64,000 bases of DNA from Rodentibacter trehalosifermentans (GTDB lineage: Bacteria > Pseudomonadota > Gammaproteobacteria > Enterobacterales > Pasteurellaceae), in the NCBI RefSeq assembly GCF_002000545.1, contig NZ_MLHL01000015.1, forward strand, positions 121,878 to 185,877. Direction: 5' to 3'. The notes below the pieces were generated by a model. That model saw nothing but the letters and a program-made list of their open reading frames with translations. It had not been told where the DNA came from and made no database searches. Each line of letters begins with the position of its first letter. The stretch's first letter is position 1. Positions 51,089-61,792 of the stretch are shown here, one piece after another. The translations under genes were made by a program, and so were the position numbers.

Positions 51089-52777
51089 ATGGAAAAAATT
51101 TGGTTTCAAAATTATCCGGAGGGTGTACCTACGGAATTGGATACATCAAACTATGCCTCTATTTTAGATATGTTTGAAAAGGCAATACGCGAACATCCTG
51201 ATCGCCCTGCTTATATTAATATGGGGCAGGTATTGACCTTTAGAAAATTGGAAGAGCGTAGCCGTGCTTTTGCGGCTTATTTGCAAAATGAATTGAAATT
51301 AAAACGGGGTGAGCGTGTCGCCTTAATGATGCCAAATTTATTGCAATATCCCATCGCATTATTTGGCGTATTACGAGCCGGGCTGATTGTGGTGAATGTC
51401 AATCCGCTTTACACCCCAAGGGAATTAGAGCACCAATTGCAAGATAGCGGTGCGACAACCATTGTGGTGGTATCAAATTTTGCTTCAACACTCGAAAAAA
51501 TTGTTTTTAACACCAAGATTAAACATGTGATTTTAACCCGAATGGGCGATCAACTTTCCTTTGGTAAACGTACCCTTGTTAATTTCATTGTGAAATATGT
51601 CAAAAAATTAGTACCAAAATACAAATTACCTCATGCGGTGACGTTTCGTGAAGTACTGAGCATTGGAAAACACCGTCAATATGTGCGTCCGCAAGTGGAA
51701 CGGGAAGATTTGGCTTTTTTACAATACACCGGCGGGACGACCGGCGTCGCCAAAGGGGCAATGCTCACTCACGGCAATATTATTACCAATGTTTTTCAAG
51801 CAAAATGGATTGCTGATCCGTTTTTAGGGGATAGCCGCCGACAACGAACGGCTATCCTCGCTTTACCGCTTTACCATGTTTTTGCTTTAACTGTGAACTG
51901 TTTGCTGTTTGTGGAGCTGGGGATCACCGCAATTTTGATTACCAATCCGAGAGATATTGACGGCTTTGTGAAAGAATTGAAAAAATATCCATTCCATGCC
52001 ATTACCGGGGTTAATACCTTATTTAATGCACTATTAAATAATGAAAATTTCAAAGAGGTGGATTTCTCGTCTTTAAAATTATCGGTCGGGGGGGGGATGG
52101 CGGTGCAACAATCTGTAGCAAGCCGCTGGCATGAATTAACCGGCTGTAGCATTATTGAAGGCTACGGGATGACGGAATGTTCCCCACTGATTGCCGCCTG
52201 CCCGATTAATGTAGTGAAACATAACGGCACCATTGGTGTGCCTGTGCCGAACACAGATATTAAGATTATTAAAGAAGACGGGAGTGAGGCCGATATTGGC
52301 GAGCCGGGTGAGCTTTGGGTAAAAGGCGATCAGGTGATGCAAGGCTATTGGCAACGCCCTGAAGCCACACAGGAAGTCCTTAAAGCAGGCTGGATGGCAA
52401 CTGGTGATATTGTCATTATGGATGAAAGCTATAATTTACGCATCGTTGATCGTAAAAAGGATATGATTTTAGTATCGGGGTTTAATGTTTACCCAAATGA
52501 AATCGAAGATGTGGTTATGCTCAATTATAAAGTTTCTGAAGTTGTCGCCATTGGTGTGCCGAATGAGGTGTCGGGAGAAACCATTAAAATTTTTGTGGTG
52601 AAAAAAGACGAAAGTTTAACCCGAGATGAATTGCGTCAGCATTGTCGTCAGCATTTGACCGGTTATAAAGTGCCAAAAGAAATTGAATTTCGAGAGGAGC
52701 TTCCTAAAACCAATGTGGGAAAAATTTTACGCCGGGTGCTACGAGATGAAGAACTTGCCAAACACAGCAAAGATTAA
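51089..52777 (+). CDS. fadD: Long-chain fatty acid-CoA ligase
   Basis: Activates fatty acids to acyl-CoA on the inner membrane. 562 aa. AMP-binding motif [16 protein letters not shown] (211-225), [11 protein letters not shown] and the [13 protein letters not shown]...[10 protein letters not shown] region. A run of nine G at 52088-52096 encodes Gly334-Gly336 of SVGGGMAV and could slip. Its place between slp and rnd is conserved. Confidence 0.96.
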   Translation: MEKIWFQNYPEGVPTELDTSNYASILDMFEKAIREHPDRPAYINMGQVLTFRKLEERSRAFAAYLQNELKLKRGERVALMMPNLLQYPIALFGVLRAGLIVVNVNPLYTPRELEHQLQDSGATTIVVVSNFASTLEKIVFNTKIKHVILTRMGDQLSFGKRTLVNFIVKYVKKLVPKYKLPHAVTFREVLSIGKHRQYVRPQVEREDLAFLQYTGGTTGVAKGAMLTHGNIITNVFQAKWIADPFLGDSRRQRTAILALPLYHVFALTVNCLLFVELGITAILITNPRDIDGFVKELKKYPFHAITGVNTLFNALLNNENFKEVDFSSLKLSVGGGMAVQQSVASRWHELTGCSIIEGYGMTECSPLIAACPINVVKHNGTIGVPVPNTDIKIIKEDGSEADIGEPGELWVKGDQVMQGYWQRPEATQEVLKAGWMATGDIVIMDESYNLRIVDRKKDMILVSGFNVYPNEIEDVVMLNYKVSEVVAIGVPNEVSGETIKIFVVKKDESLTRDELRQHCRQHLTGYKVPKEIEFREELPKTNVGKILRRVLRDEELAKHSKD

Positions 52778-52792
52778 ACCACATGATGTATT

Positions 52793-52822
52793 ATGGGATA
52801 GCAATATCCCATTTTTATTTTT
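52793..52822 (+). terminator. Terminator between fadD and rnd
   Basis: ATGGGATA and TATCCCAT (8-bp stem, GCAA loop) followed by TTTTATTTTT. The rnd ribosome site starts directly after. Confidence 0.8.
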
Positions 52823-52833
52823 GAAGAGAGGTT

Positions 52834-53988
52834 ATGATGAAATCATATGAAAATCAACCGCACTTTTCTCTCATTACAAACAATCAATCATTGGCAGATT
52901 GTTGCCAGTTGGCCCGCCAAAAAAGTGCCGTGGCGTTAGATACGGAATTTGTGCGTGTTTCTACTTATTTCCCTAAACTAGGGCTTATTCAGCTTTATGA
53001 CGGCGAGCAGATTTCCTTAATCGACCCTTTAACGATTACGGATTTTTCGCCTTTTATTGCCTTACTTGCAGATAGCAAAGTACTGAAAATTCTTCATGCT
53101 TGTAGCGAAGATCTTCTGGTCTTTTTACAGGAATTCGATCAATTACCGCAACCGATGATTGATACCCAAATTATGGCCCGTTTCTTAGGATTAGGAAATT
53201 CTGTGGGGCTGGCAAAATTGGCCTTGAAATATTTAAATACCGAGATTGATAAAGGCGCGACAAGAACCAATTGGATGAAACGTCCTCTCTCTGAAACGCA
53301 ATTACATTATGCCGCCGGCGATGTGTATTATTTATTACCGATTTATCAGTATTTGCAAAAGGAATTATCGGCCACCCCTTGGTTACATGCGGTACAGTCT
53401 GATTGTGAGATGGCGTTAACTAAAACGAAAAAATTGCAAGACAGAGAGGGAGAAAAAGCCTATTTGGATATTCCAAATGTTTGGAAATTAAACCCGTTAG
53501 AGCTAGCTCGTCTAAAAGTATTGGCAAAATGGCGACAAGATGTGGCGATAGAGCGGGATCTTGCCCTTTCTTATGTGGTAAAATCCGAGAGTTTATGGAA
53601 AGTCGCCAAATATAATCCACGCAATACCTCTGAAATGCTTGAAATGGGACTGTCTAATAATGAGGTGAGGGTGCGTGGAAAGAAAATGTTACAACTTTTA
53701 GCCCAGGCACGCCGCATTTCGCCTTATGATTATCCGAAGCGGATTGTGCGTATTGTGGATGATCCCCGTTATAAGAAAGCCCTTCGCCTTTTGCAAGAAA
53801 AAGCCTATGAGCTCACCCCAAAAGGCTTAACTTTAGAAATTTTAGCCAGCAAGCGGAGCTTGGAGGCATTAATTAAGTGGGCTTGGCTACAGAATGAGCC
53901 GCAAGATAAATTACCGGATTTATTAGTGGGATGGCGTAGAGAAATTGGCTTACAGCTTTTGGCGTTGTTGAAATCGATTGAGTATTAA
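52834..53988 (+). CDS. rnd: Ribonuclease D
   Basis: 3'-to-5' exoribonuclease in tRNA 3' maturation, 384 aa. DEDDy residues: ALDTEFVRVSTYFPKLGLIQL, ILHACSEDLLVF and LHYAAGDVYYLL. Two HRDC domains follow (about 215-295 and 310-375). Two adjacent ATG (52834, 52837) are possible starts. An uptake sequence (52857-52865) lies in the first codons. Confidence 0.95.
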   Translation: MMKSYENQPHFSLITNNQSLADCCQLARQKSAVALDTEFVRVSTYFPKLGLIQLYDGEQISLIDPLTITDFSPFIALLADSKVLKILHACSEDLLVFLQEFDQLPQPMIDTQIMARFLGLGNSVGLAKLALKYLNTEIDKGATRTNWMKRPLSETQLHYAAGDVYYLLPIYQYLQKELSATPWLHAVQSDCEMALTKTKKLQDREGEKAYLDIPNVWKLNPLELARLKVLAKWRQDVAIERDLALSYVVKSESLWKVAKYNPRNTSEMLEMGLSNNEVRVRGKKMLQLLAQARRISPYDYPKRIVRIVDDPRYKKALRLLQEKAYELTPKGLTLEILASKRSLEALIKWAWLQNEPQDKLPDLLVGWRREIGLQLLALLKSIEY

Positions 53989-53998
53989 AATCATAAAA

Positions 53999-54037
53999 AA
54001 ATGACCGCACTTTTGGTTAATCAAAGTGCGGTCATTT
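53999..54037. terminator. Bidirectional USS-pair terminator (rnd/pta)
   Basis: ATGACCGCACTTT and AAAGTGCGGTCAT (54001-54013 and 54023-54035) are perfect arms with a 9-base loop, each holding an exact USS, with A and T flanks. Confidence 0.88.
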
Positions 54038-54053
54038 CTATTACAGTTTCAGA

Positions 54054-56192
54054 TTAGCCTTGTGTGGCTTGGATTGCGGTTAAGGCAATGGTATAGACAA
54101 TATCGTCAACCAATGCGCCACGGGAGAGATCGTTCACCGGTTTACGCATACCTTGTAGCATTGGGCCAATAGACACTAAATCTGCAGAGCGTTGTACCGC
54201 TTTATAAGTGGTATTACCCGTATTTAAATCCGGGAAAACGAAAACCGTCGCTTTACCGGCAACCGGAGAATCCGGTGCTTTGGAGCGTGCCACATCTTCC
54301 ATCACCGCCGCATCATATTGTAACGGGCCGTCAATTAATAAATCCGGGCGTTTCTCTTTGGCGATACGGGTCGCTTCTTTTACTTTTTCTACATCGGCAC
54401 CACTGCCTGATGTGCCGGTAGAATAAGAAATCATCGCCACTTTTGGATCAATACCAAAGGCTTTTGCGGAATCTGCCGATTGAATCGCAATTTCAGCCAG
54501 TTGCTCTGCATTCGGATCCGGGTTTACCGCACAGTCACCATAGACAAGCACTTGATCCGGTAACAACATAAAGAAGATAGAGGAAACAATTGAGCTACCC
54601 GGTGCGGTTTTAATGATTTGCATTGGTGGGCGAATGGTGTTTGCTGTGGTGTGCACCGCACCAGAAACTAAACCGTCCACTTCATTGGCTTCCAGCATCA
54701 TCGTACCGAGTACAACGGTGTCTTCTAATTGTTCACGGGCTGCGGTTTCAGTCATCCCTTTCGCTTTGCGAAGTTCAACCAAACGTGCCACATAATTTTC
54801 ACGAACATCAGCCGGGTTGATGATGGTGATGCCTTTACCTAACTCAACGCCTTGTGCTTCAGCGACACGTTGAACCGAGGCCGGATCGGCTAATAATACA
54901 CATTCTGCAATACCACGCTCTGCACAAAGTGCTGCGGCTTTCACAGTACGAGGTTCATCACCTTCAGGAAGGACGATGCGTTTTTTCGCTGCACGGGCTA
55001 ATTCGGTTAATTGGAAACGGAATGCCGGCGGAGAAAGACGGCGTAAACGTGTAGAACCCGCCACGAGACTGTTGATAAATTCCACATCGAATTGCTCACT
55101 CATATAGCGTTTTATATTTTCAATGCGTTCTTTATCATCAACCGGTACTTCAAGATTAAAACTTTGCAGACTTAATGCGGTTTGCCAAGTATTTCCCTCA
55201 ATACGGAAAATTGGTAATTTTGTTGTTTCAAAAGCATGTTGGCAAAGTTTGTTAATTTGTGCATCAATTTTATAGCCGCCGGTTAAGAGCATACCGCCAA
55301 TTTCTACACCATTTGAGGCTGCAAGTGCCGAGGCGACAATAACATCGGGACGATCGGCTGAAACCACTAACAGGCTACCAGCACGGAAATGTTCGACCAT
55401 ATTCGGTAGGCTTCTTGCACAGAAAGTAATACCACGAATACGGCGGTTGATATCACCTTCATTAATAATTGCCGCACCTAAGTGTTTGACGAGATCAATC
55501 GCACGAGTGGCAATTAAATCTGCAGACCATGGCACGCAAGCTAATAACTTAATTGCGCTATTGGCAAACAGCTTAACCAATTCCGCTTCACTATTGTGGC
55601 TGTGTTGGAAAGAATCAAAAATTTCCGTTAAATCCGGGCGGGTACGGCCTGATTCATCAATCGGCGCATTAAATTTATTCACCACAACCCCTAATAAATT
55701 CGGGTTATTTTTTCCCCCGAATAATGAGGCAGCGGCTTCTACACGTTCTTTTAATGCCGCCGGTGTTTCTGTTGCCGGCGCTGCCACTAAAATGATTTCC
55801 GCATCTAATGCTTGGGCAATTTCGTAGTTAATACTATTGGCATAAGTATGTTTGCGGGTTGGAATTAACCCTTCAACGACAACGATTTCATTATTTTTTG
55901 AAAGCAGTTGATGATTTTCAACAATTTTTTCTAATAATACATCAGACTGGTTTTGACCGATTAAGGATTCCGCAACACTTAACATAAAGGGTTCAGCGGT
56001 TTCTAACGTAGTGCTGGTACGCACGATGGAAGTGGTGCGATCTAATTGATCTTCACCGGAATTAGGCTGAGAAATCGGTTTCATAAAGCCCACTTTCGCG
56101 CCTTTTTGTTCAAGAGATTGGATTAAACCCAAGCTAACGCTGGTTAAACCGACACCGGCACTGATAGGGATAAGGATAATGGTACGAGACAT
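54054..56192 (-). CDS. pta: Phosphate acetyltransferase
   Basis: Converts acetyl-CoA and phosphate to acetyl phosphate; with AckA it makes ATP and acetate. 712 aa, the long proteobacterial form: an N-terminal P-loop-like domain ([18 protein letters not shown]), a central DRTGG domain (about 215-330) and the C-terminal catalytic domain with [31 protein letters not shown] and [16 protein letters not shown]. Downstream of ackA behind an intrinsic terminator. Confidence 0.97.
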   Translation of the reverse strand: MSRTIILIPISAGVGLTSVSLGLIQSLEQKGAKVGFMKPISQPNSGEDQLDRTTSIVRTSTTLETAEPFMLSVAESLIGQNQSDVLLEKIVENHQLLSKNNEIVVVEGLIPTRKHTYANSINYEIAQALDAEIILVAAPATETPAALKERVEAAASLFGGKNNPNLLGVVVNKFNAPIDESGRTRPDLTEIFDSFQHSHNSEAELVKLFANSAIKLLACVPWSADLIATRAIDLVKHLGAAIINEGDINRRIRGITFCARSLPNMVEHFRAGSLLVVSADRPDVIVASALAASNGVEIGGMLLTGGYKIDAQINKLCQHAFETTKLPIFRIEGNTWQTALSLQSFNLEVPVDDKERIENIKRYMSEQFDVEFINSLVAGSTRLRRLSPPAFRFQLTELARAAKKRIVLPEGDEPRTVKAAALCAERGIAECVLLADPASVQRVAEAQGVELGKGITIINPADVRENYVARLVELRKAKGMTETAAREQLEDTVVLGTMMLEANEVDGLVSGAVHTTANTIRPPMQIIKTAPGSSIVSSIFFMLLPDQVLVYGDCAVNPDPNAEQLAEIAIQSADSAKAFGIDPKVAMISYSTGTSGSGADVEKVKEATRIAKEKRPDLLIDGPLQYDAAVMEDVARSKAPDSPVAGKATVFVFPDLNTGNTTYKAVQRSADLVSIGPMLQGMRKPVNDLSRGALVDDIVYTIALTAIQATQG

Positions 56193-56217
56193 AACAAACC
56201 TTAATTGATTGAGTTGT

Positions 56218-56248
56218 AAAGAAAAACTGCCGAAAAATTCGGCAGTTT
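56218..56248 (-). terminator. Intrinsic terminator between ackA and pta
   Basis: On the minus strand AAACTGCCGAA and TTCGGCAGTTT (11-bp perfect stem, 3-base loop) are followed by TTCTTT. It begins 10 bases after the ackA stop; pta starts about 26 bases further on. Confidence 0.85.
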
Positions 56249-56257
56249 GTTGTTAAA

Positions 56258-57457
56258 TTAGAAACAAAGTTTTGCAGTATCTTGTGCAATGACTAATTCT
56301 TCGTTGGTTGGAATCACCATAGCGATTGGTGTATCTTCTTTAGTGATGACCCCTTCATTACCAAAACGAGCAGCCAAATTGCGTTCTTCATCAATTTGGT
56401 AACCGAAAAGTTTTAAGTGATTTAACGTGATTTCACGCACATGGGCTGAGTTTTCACCAATACCACCGGTAAATACGATGGCATCTAAACGTTCACCAAT
56501 CACCGCCATATAAGAGCCGATGTATTTTGCTAAACGATAACAGAATACATTTAATGCACGTTTGGCAGGTACTTCGCTGTCATAGTTATCTTCAGCATAG
56601 CGACAATCGCTTGTCACTTCCGTTAAACCTAAAAGACCGGATTTTTTGGTTAATGTTGTTTCGATTTCTTCAACAGACATGCCTAAGGTTTTATGCATAT
56701 AGAACATAATTGCCGGATCAATATCTCCGGAACGGGTTCCCATGACTAGCCCTTCTAACGGTGTTAAGCCCATTGAAGTATCAATACACTCACCGTGACG
56801 AATCGCCGCCACAGAAGCGCCGTTACCTAAATGGCAGGTGATTACATTGACTTTATCTTCAGCCACGCCTAAACGTTTTGCCGCTTCACGGCTGACATAG
56901 TAATGGCTTGTACCATGCGCACCATAACGACGAACACCATGATCTTTGTATAAAGAATAAGGTAATGCGTATAAATAAGCTTCTTCCGGCATGGTTTGAT
57001 GGAAAGCGGTATCAAATACAGCCACATTTTTATCTTTTAATGCCGGGAATAATTTGAAGGCTTCACGAATACCGATTAAATGCGCCGGGTTATGTAACGG
57101 TGCAAATTGGATCGCATTTTCAATTTCGCTAACTACTTCATCGGTGATTAATGCGGATTTGGTAAATTTTTCACCGCCGTGAACGATACGATGACCGATA
57201 GCGGAAATGCTACTTTGTAATTCAGGATCTTTAGTAAAAATATTTTCAACAATGAAGTTCAGGGCTTCTGCGTGTGCCGCCCCCGAACCTAAGTCCGCTT
57301 GTCCTTTTTCACCGTGCAATTTCCATTTGATGCGTGCTTCCGGTAAATAGAAGGCTTCAGCTAAACCCGATAATTTTTCATCGCCTGAGACGGGATCAAG
57401 GATTGAGAATTTTAATGATGAGCTACCACAGTTAAGGATAAGAACAAGTTTTGACAT
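56258..57457 (-). CDS. ackA: Acetate kinase
   Basis: Makes ATP and acetate from acetyl phosphate and ADP. 399 aa. Motifs: [45 protein letters not shown] and [15 protein letters not shown]. First gene of ackA-pta, divergent from yfbV as in E. coli. Confidence 0.97.
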   Translation of the reverse strand: MSKLVLILNCGSSSLKFSILDPVSGDEKLSGLAEAFYLPEARIKWKLHGEKGQADLGSGAAHAEALNFIVENIFTKDPELQSSISAIGHRIVHGGEKFTKSALITDEVVSEIENAIQFAPLHNPAHLIGIREAFKLFPALKDKNVAVFDTAFHQTMPEEAYLYALPYSLYKDHGVRRYGAHGTSHYYVSREAAKRLGVAEDKVNVITCHLGNGASVAAIRHGECIDTSMGLTPLEGLVMGTRSGDIDPAIMFYMHKTLGMSVEEIETTLTKKSGLLGLTEVTSDCRYAEDNYDSEVPAKRALNVFCYRLAKYIGSYMAVIGERLDAIVFTGGIGENSAHVREITLNHLKLFGYQIDEERNLAARFGNEGVITKEDTPIAMVIPTNEELVIAQDTAKLCF

Positions 57458-57604
57458 AAGAAACCTATTATAGATTGAAAGTTGATAGACATTTGTTCAC
57501 TTACTGTAAATACAATGAACAAGCTAAGAGCTCGCATAGAATACACCTTTTATTTCATAAAATAAATTCATTGTGAAAGAAAAATCCGACTTCAATCAAA
57601 GATA

Positions 57605-57618
57605 AGGTAAATTTACCT
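57605..57618. promoter_or_regulatory. 14-base perfect palindrome between ackA and yfbV
   Basis: AGGTAAATTTACCT is self-complementary. It lies 148 bases before ackA and about 71 bases before yfbV. No regulator is assigned. Confidence 0.4.
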
Positions 57619-57688
57619 CTATTTGATGAGATAGAAATCACAGACGAACTGGAGTATGATAAGTGCGGTTATTTTTAAGGGGGCTTTA

Positions 57689-58132
57689 ATGTCGTTTTTT
57701 TCTATTTTGAAACAGGGGCAAGTTTACCTCAACACTTGGCCGAAAGAGGCAAAATTGGGAATAATTTTTCAGGAAAACCGCGTGATAAAAACCACGAATT
57801 TTGCACAAAAAACCATGCCGTTAATCGCTGTGTTTGCCGTGGTGTGGCAGCAACTTTACGCAAAGCAGGAAATCATCGCATTATCTACGGCAATTTTGAC
57901 CGCACTTTTTGCATTGACACTTCCGCTCCAAGGGCTATATTGGTTGGGTAAACGTGCCCAATCTCCTTTAAGCGGGCAAAGTGCGGTATGGTTTTACGAT
58001 ATTTGCGAACGCTTGAAAAAAATTCACGAACCCTTACCAATCGTGCAAGATAAACCGACATATCAACATTTGGCTGAAGTTTTAAAGAAAGCGGAGCTGC
58101 GGTTAGCCAGGTCATTTTGGCAAGAAATTTAG
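57689..58132 (+). CDS. yfbV: UPF0208 membrane protein YfbV
   Basis: A 147-aa inner-membrane protein with two helices (about 41-57 and 63-82). The family start [15 protein letters not shown] and [12 protein letters not shown] are present. Its E. coli homologue affects macrodomain Ter insulation. The ATG at 57689 follows AAGGGGG and is preferred over the frame's earlier start. Three uptake sequences lie in or just before it (57661, 57899, 57979). Confidence 0.92.
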   Translation: MSFFSILKQGQVYLNTWPKEAKLGIIFQENRVIKTTNFAQKTMPLIAVFAVVWQQLYAKQEIIALSTAILTALFALTLPLQGLYWLGKRAQSPLSGQSAVWFYDICERLKKIHEPLPIVQDKPTYQHLAEVLKKAELRLARSFWQEI

Positions 58133-58145
58133 CCGAATTTATCTT

Positions 58146-58161
58146 ACGCAAACGTTTTCCT
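58146..58161. promoter_or_regulatory. PurR box of cvpA-purF
   Basis: ACGCAAACGTTTTCCT matches the PurR operator consensus ACGCAAACGTTTNCGT closely, with the core CGCAAACGTTTTC intact. It overlaps the -35 region of a promoter whose -10 is TAGAAT (58179-58184), about 75 bp before cvpA. Repression by PurR is the known control of purF. Confidence 0.85.
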
Positions 58162-58189
58162 TTTTACTTTATTTTTTGTAGAATACGCA

Positions 58190-58213
58190 GGCTGCTTTAA
58201 GCAGCTCTTTTTT
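58190..58213 (+). terminator. Leader hairpin with T-run before cvpA
   Basis: GCTGC-TTTAA-GCAGC (58191-58205) followed by TCTTTTTT lies within a few bases of the expected transcription start and 18 bases before the cvpA ATG. It could be an attenuator or a 5'-end stabiliser, or terminate transcripts from yfbV. Confidence 0.6.
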
Positions 58214-58230
58214 ATTGAGAGATTTTTTTA

Positions 58231-58722
58231 ATGATCGATTACATTATTATTGGCATTATCGCTTTTTCTATTCTTGTCAGTTTACTCCGTGGCTTTGTCC
58301 GTGAAGTATTATCACTTGCCAGCTGGGTTGTCGCATTTATCGTAGCAAGTCAGTTTTATCCTTACCTTGCCACTTATCTAACGCAAATTGAATCTATGTA
58401 TGTGAGAAACGGCACGGCAATCGGGATTTTGTTTGTGGTGACATTAATTGTCGGCGGTATCGTTAATTTTGTGATTGCTCAATTGGTTGATAAAACCGGA
58501 TTAAGCGGTACGGATCGTGTACTAGGGGCAGCATTCGGTTTATTACGTGGCGCATTAATTGTTGCCGCAATCTTATTTTTCTTGGATACCTTCACGAATT
58601 TTGAACAAACCGACTGGTGGAAAGAATCAACATTGATTCCGCACTTTGGGTTTATTATCGAATGGTTTTTCCAACAGCTTCAAGCAAGCTCCAGTTTCTT
58701 AAATTCAACATTTAATCAATAA
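58231..58722 (+). CDS. cvpA: Colicin V production family protein CvpA
   Basis: Inner-membrane protein of 163 aa with four helices. [21 protein letters not shown] and [13 protein letters not shown] are the family start. It affects envelope processes in enterics; its biochemical role is not settled. Ten bases before purF, under the PurR box. Confidence 0.93.
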   Translation: MIDYIIIGIIAFSILVSLLRGFVREVLSLASWVVAFIVASQFYPYLATYLTQIESMYVRNGTAIGILFVVTLIVGGIVNFVIAQLVDKTGLSGTDRVLGAAFGLLRGALIVAAILFFLDTFTNFEQTDWWKESTLIPHFGFIIEWFFQQLQASSSFLNSTFNQ

Positions 58723-58732
58723 GGGTTATGAA

Positions 58733-60250
58733 ATGTGTGGTATCGTCGGTATTGTAAGTCAAAGTCCGGTTAATGAATCTATTTATGCGGCATTAACGTT
58801 GTTGCAACATCGTGGGCAAGATGCCGCGGGAATTGTGACGGTAGACGATGAAAATCGCTTCCGTTTACGTAAAGCCAATGGATTAGTCAGCGATGTTTTT
58901 AGACATGAACATATGTTGCGGCTACAAGGCAATGCCGGAATGGGACACGTGCGTTATCCCACCGCGGGCAGCTCAAGTGTTTCGGAAGCCCAACCTTTCT
59001 ATGTGAACTCACCTTATGGGGTGACTTTAGTTCATAACGGTAATTTAACCAATTCGGCAGAATTGAAAGAAAAAGTGTTTAGAACGGCTCGCCGCCATGT
59101 GAATACCAATTCCGATTCAGAATTGCTTTTAAACATTTTTGCCAATCACCTTGATAATATTCCACAAGATCATCTGGATCCGCAGGATATTTTTTATGCG
59201 GTGCGCAAAACTCACAACGATGTGCGTGGGGCTTATGCTTGTCTTGCGATGATTATCGGACACGGTATGGTGGCATTTCGTGATCCTTTTGGCATTCGCC
59301 CTCTCGTGTTGGGGCAGCGTGAAGAAAATGGCAAAACGGAATATATGTTTGCTTCAGAAACCGTTGCGTTGGATGTGGCAGGGTATGATTTTGTTCGAGA
59401 TGTGGCACCGGGTGAAGCCATTTATGTGACGTTTGATGGTGAACTTTACGCACAACAATGTGCTGAAAGTGCGGTGTTAAATCCTTGTATTTTTGAATAT
59501 GTTTATTTTGCCCGTCCTGATTCTATCATGGATGGCGTTTCTGTCTATGCCGCACGTGTTCACATGGGGGAACGCTTAGGACAAAAAATTGCACAAGAAT
59601 GGCAAGATGAACTGGACAACATTGATGTGGTTATTCCCGTGCCGGAAACTTCAACGGATATTGCATTGCAAATTTCTAATGTGCTGAACAAACCTTATCG
59701 TCAGGGTTTTGTGAAAAACCGCTATGTGGGGCGCACTTTCATTATGCCGGGACAAGCACAACGTATCAGTTCCGTACGCCGTAAACTCAATACCATTAAA
59801 GCGGAATTTAAAGATAAAAATGTGCTATTGGTGGATGATTCTATTGTGCGTGGTACCACATCGGAACAAATCGTTGAAATGGCACGGGCAGCCGGTGCGA
59901 AGAAAATTTACTTTGCCTCTGCCGCTCCGGAAATTCGTTATCCGAATGTATATGGCATTGATATGCCAACAAAAAATGAATTGATTGCGTACGGTCGTGA
60001 TGTTGATGAGATTGCAAAATTGATTGGCGTAGATAAGCTAATTTTCCAAGATCTGAATGCCTTAACGGAATCCGTTCAGCAAGAAAATCCTGCGATTAAA
60101 GGATTTGATTGCTCGGTCTTTACTGGTGAATATGTTACAGGTGATATTACGTCTGAATATTTGGATAGCATTGCTTCGCAGCGTAATAATTCAGCGAAGA
60201 AAAAACGTGAAAAAGATGCTACGAATTTAGAAATTCATAATGAGAGATAA
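58733..60250 (+). CDS. purF: Amidophosphoribosyltransferase
   Basis: First committed enzyme of purine synthesis, making phosphoribosylamine from PRPP and glutamine. 505 aa. Catalytic Cys2 (MCGIVGIV), glutamine-site [10 protein letters not shown] and VHNGNLTN, and the PRPP loop [16 protein letters not shown]. PurR box upstream of cvpA. A USS lies at 59467. Confidence 0.98.
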   Translation: MCGIVGIVSQSPVNESIYAALTLLQHRGQDAAGIVTVDDENRFRLRKANGLVSDVFRHEHMLRLQGNAGMGHVRYPTAGSSSVSEAQPFYVNSPYGVTLVHNGNLTNSAELKEKVFRTARRHVNTNSDSELLLNIFANHLDNIPQDHLDPQDIFYAVRKTHNDVRGAYACLAMIIGHGMVAFRDPFGIRPLVLGQREENGKTEYMFASETVALDVAGYDFVRDVAPGEAIYVTFDGELYAQQCAESAVLNPCIFEYVYFARPDSIMDGVSVYAARVHMGERLGQKIAQEWQDELDNIDVVIPVPETSTDIALQISNVLNKPYRQGFVKNRYVGRTFIMPGQAQRISSVRRKLNTIKAEFKDKNVLLVDDSIVRGTTSEQIVEMARAAGAKKIYFASAAPEIRYPNVYGIDMPTKNELIAYGRDVDEIAKLIGVDKLIFQDLNALTESVQQENPAIKGFDCSVFTGEYVTGDITSEYLDSIASQRNNSAKKKREKDATNLEIHNER

Positions 60251-60279
60251 AAAAGTGCGGTCAAATTGACCGCACTTTT
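60251..60279. terminator. Bidirectional USS-pair terminator (purF/ilvE)
   Basis: AAAAGTGCGGTCAA and TTGACCGCACTTTT are perfect 14-base arms around one base; each holds an exact USS. Confidence 0.88.
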
Positions 60280-60291
60280 CGTTGGAAAAGA

Positions 60292-61323
60292 TTATTCGAC
60301 TTTCACAATCCAGCCTTCCGGTGGTTCAATATCACCGAATTGAATACCGGTCAGTTCGTCATAAAGTTTACGGGTAACGGGACCCACTTCTGTTTCTGAA
60401 TAGAAAACGTGGAATTTATCTTTATGCTGGATTCCGCCCACCGGTGAAATCACTGCCGCCGTCCCGCATGCACCGGCTTCGGCAAATTGATCAAGTTGAT
60501 CAATATACACATCGCCTTCAATGGCCTCCATACCCAAACGTTCTTTGGCAATATAGAGTAATGAATATTTCGTGATACTCGGTAGGATAGATTCTGAAAT
60601 TGGCGTGATAAATTTATTATCTTTAGTAATTCCGAAGAAATTCGCTGCACCCACTTCTTCAATTTTGGTATGGGTTTTCGGATCAAGATAAATGGCATCG
60701 GCAAACTTACGCCCTTCATTACCTTGTTCTACCGCTAATTCATGAGGGAGTAAACTTGCCGCATAGTTTCCTCCGACTTTTACACCGCCGGTTCCCATTG
60801 GTGCTGCGCGATCGTATTCGGTTGTAATGAAATTAGATGGTGTTAATCCGCCTTTGAAATAAGCCCCTACAGGGCAACAGAATACGGAAAAAATAAACTC
60901 AGGTGCCGCTTTTACACCAATGTTTTCTCCTACGCCAATGAGGAAAGGGCGCAAATATAAGGTTGCGCCGGAACCGTAAGGTCCAACCCATTCTTCGTTT
61001 GCTTTCACTACTTCTTTACAGGCTCGAACGAATAATTCCGTTGGGACTTGTGGCATTAAAAGACGATCTGCTGTGTGTTGCATACGTTTTGCGTTTTCGT
61101 CAGGACGGAATAAGTTAATTGATCCGTCTTTACAACGGTAGGCTTTTAAACCTTCAAAACATTGTTGACCGTAGTGAAGTGCGGTTGAACCTTCGTGAAT
61201 ATGCAACGTATTATCTGTGGTGAGTTTGCCTTCATCCCATTTACCGTTTTTCCAATGGGCAATAAAGCGATAGTCGGTTTTAATATAATTAAAACCAAGG
61301 TTGTGCCAATCTAAGTCTTTCAT
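60292..61323 (-). CDS. ilvE: Branched-chain amino acid aminotransferase
   Basis: PLP enzyme for the last step of valine, leucine and isoleucine synthesis, 343 aa, of the longer (eukaryote-like) BCAT type. [15 protein letters not shown] carries the PLP-linked Lys, and [13 protein letters not shown] is the cofactor phosphate region. [21 protein letters not shown] is the family start region. The leader has a possible GcvB-binding site (61337-61346) next to the AAGGGAAG ribosome site. A USS lies at 61177. Confidence 0.95.
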   Translation of the reverse strand: MKDLDWHNLGFNYIKTDYRFIAHWKNGKWDEGKLTTDNTLHIHEGSTALHYGQQCFEGLKAYRCKDGSINLFRPDENAKRMQHTADRLLMPQVPTELFVRACKEVVKANEEWVGPYGSGATLYLRPFLIGVGENIGVKAAPEFIFSVFCCPVGAYFKGGLTPSNFITTEYDRAAPMGTGGVKVGGNYAASLLPHELAVEQGNEGRKFADAIYLDPKTHTKIEEVGAANFFGITKDNKFITPISESILPSITKYSLLYIAKERLGMEAIEGDVYIDQLDQFAEAGACGTAAVISPVGGIQHKDKFHVFYSETEVGPVTRKLYDELTGIQFGDIEPPEGWIVKVE

Positions 61324-61494
61324 TTTGCTTCCCTTTATGTTTTGTATGAATGAAATGCCGTTTAATCTACATCATTATTCTGTGCATTTAAACCTTAAAA
61401 TAGAAATTTTTTGTGATTCTTCAAAATTTAGCGAAGGAATTTAAACCTAATAAAATGAAAGAAGAAAAAAAAGAAGTGTGCTAGAATCGCACGC

Positions 61495-61686
61495 AAAAAA
61501 ACGCCACTCAAAGGAGTGGCGCTTAACCAAAAGGTTTAAATAATACAGGAAGTAAATGAGTAACTTATTTTGTTACCCAAGTTCGGTTTCCCGAACTCTA
61601 TGCAAACACAACATCATACTTAAGTCCGAAACTCATTAACTAGTAAGGAATTACCAATCATTAAGTATGTGCGCATTGTAGGAAGT
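61495..61686 (-). ncRNA. gcvB: Small RNA GcvB
   Basis: Hfq-dependent trans-acting sRNA that represses amino acid transport and synthesis genes. On the minus strand the G/U-rich seed ATGTTGTGTTTGCA (61600-61613 region) is followed by a stem-loop (AGTTCGGGAAACCGAACT), a second stem (GGTAACAAAATAAGTTACT), the conserved TTTACTTCCTGTA and a terminator (CGCCACTC/GAGTGGCG stem, seven T). It is divergent from and adjacent to gcvA, as in E. coli. The 3' end is fixed by the terminator; the 5' end near ACTTCCT at 61686 is estimated, giving about 190 nt. Confidence 0.9.
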
Positions 61687-61792
61687 GGTGATAAGAAGAA
61701 CAAATGATGTTTTTTTATTTGATGGATTAGAAAAAATAATCCGAAAGAAAACCCGCCTATTATAAATAAAAAAATTCTTTTTGGGTACTATT

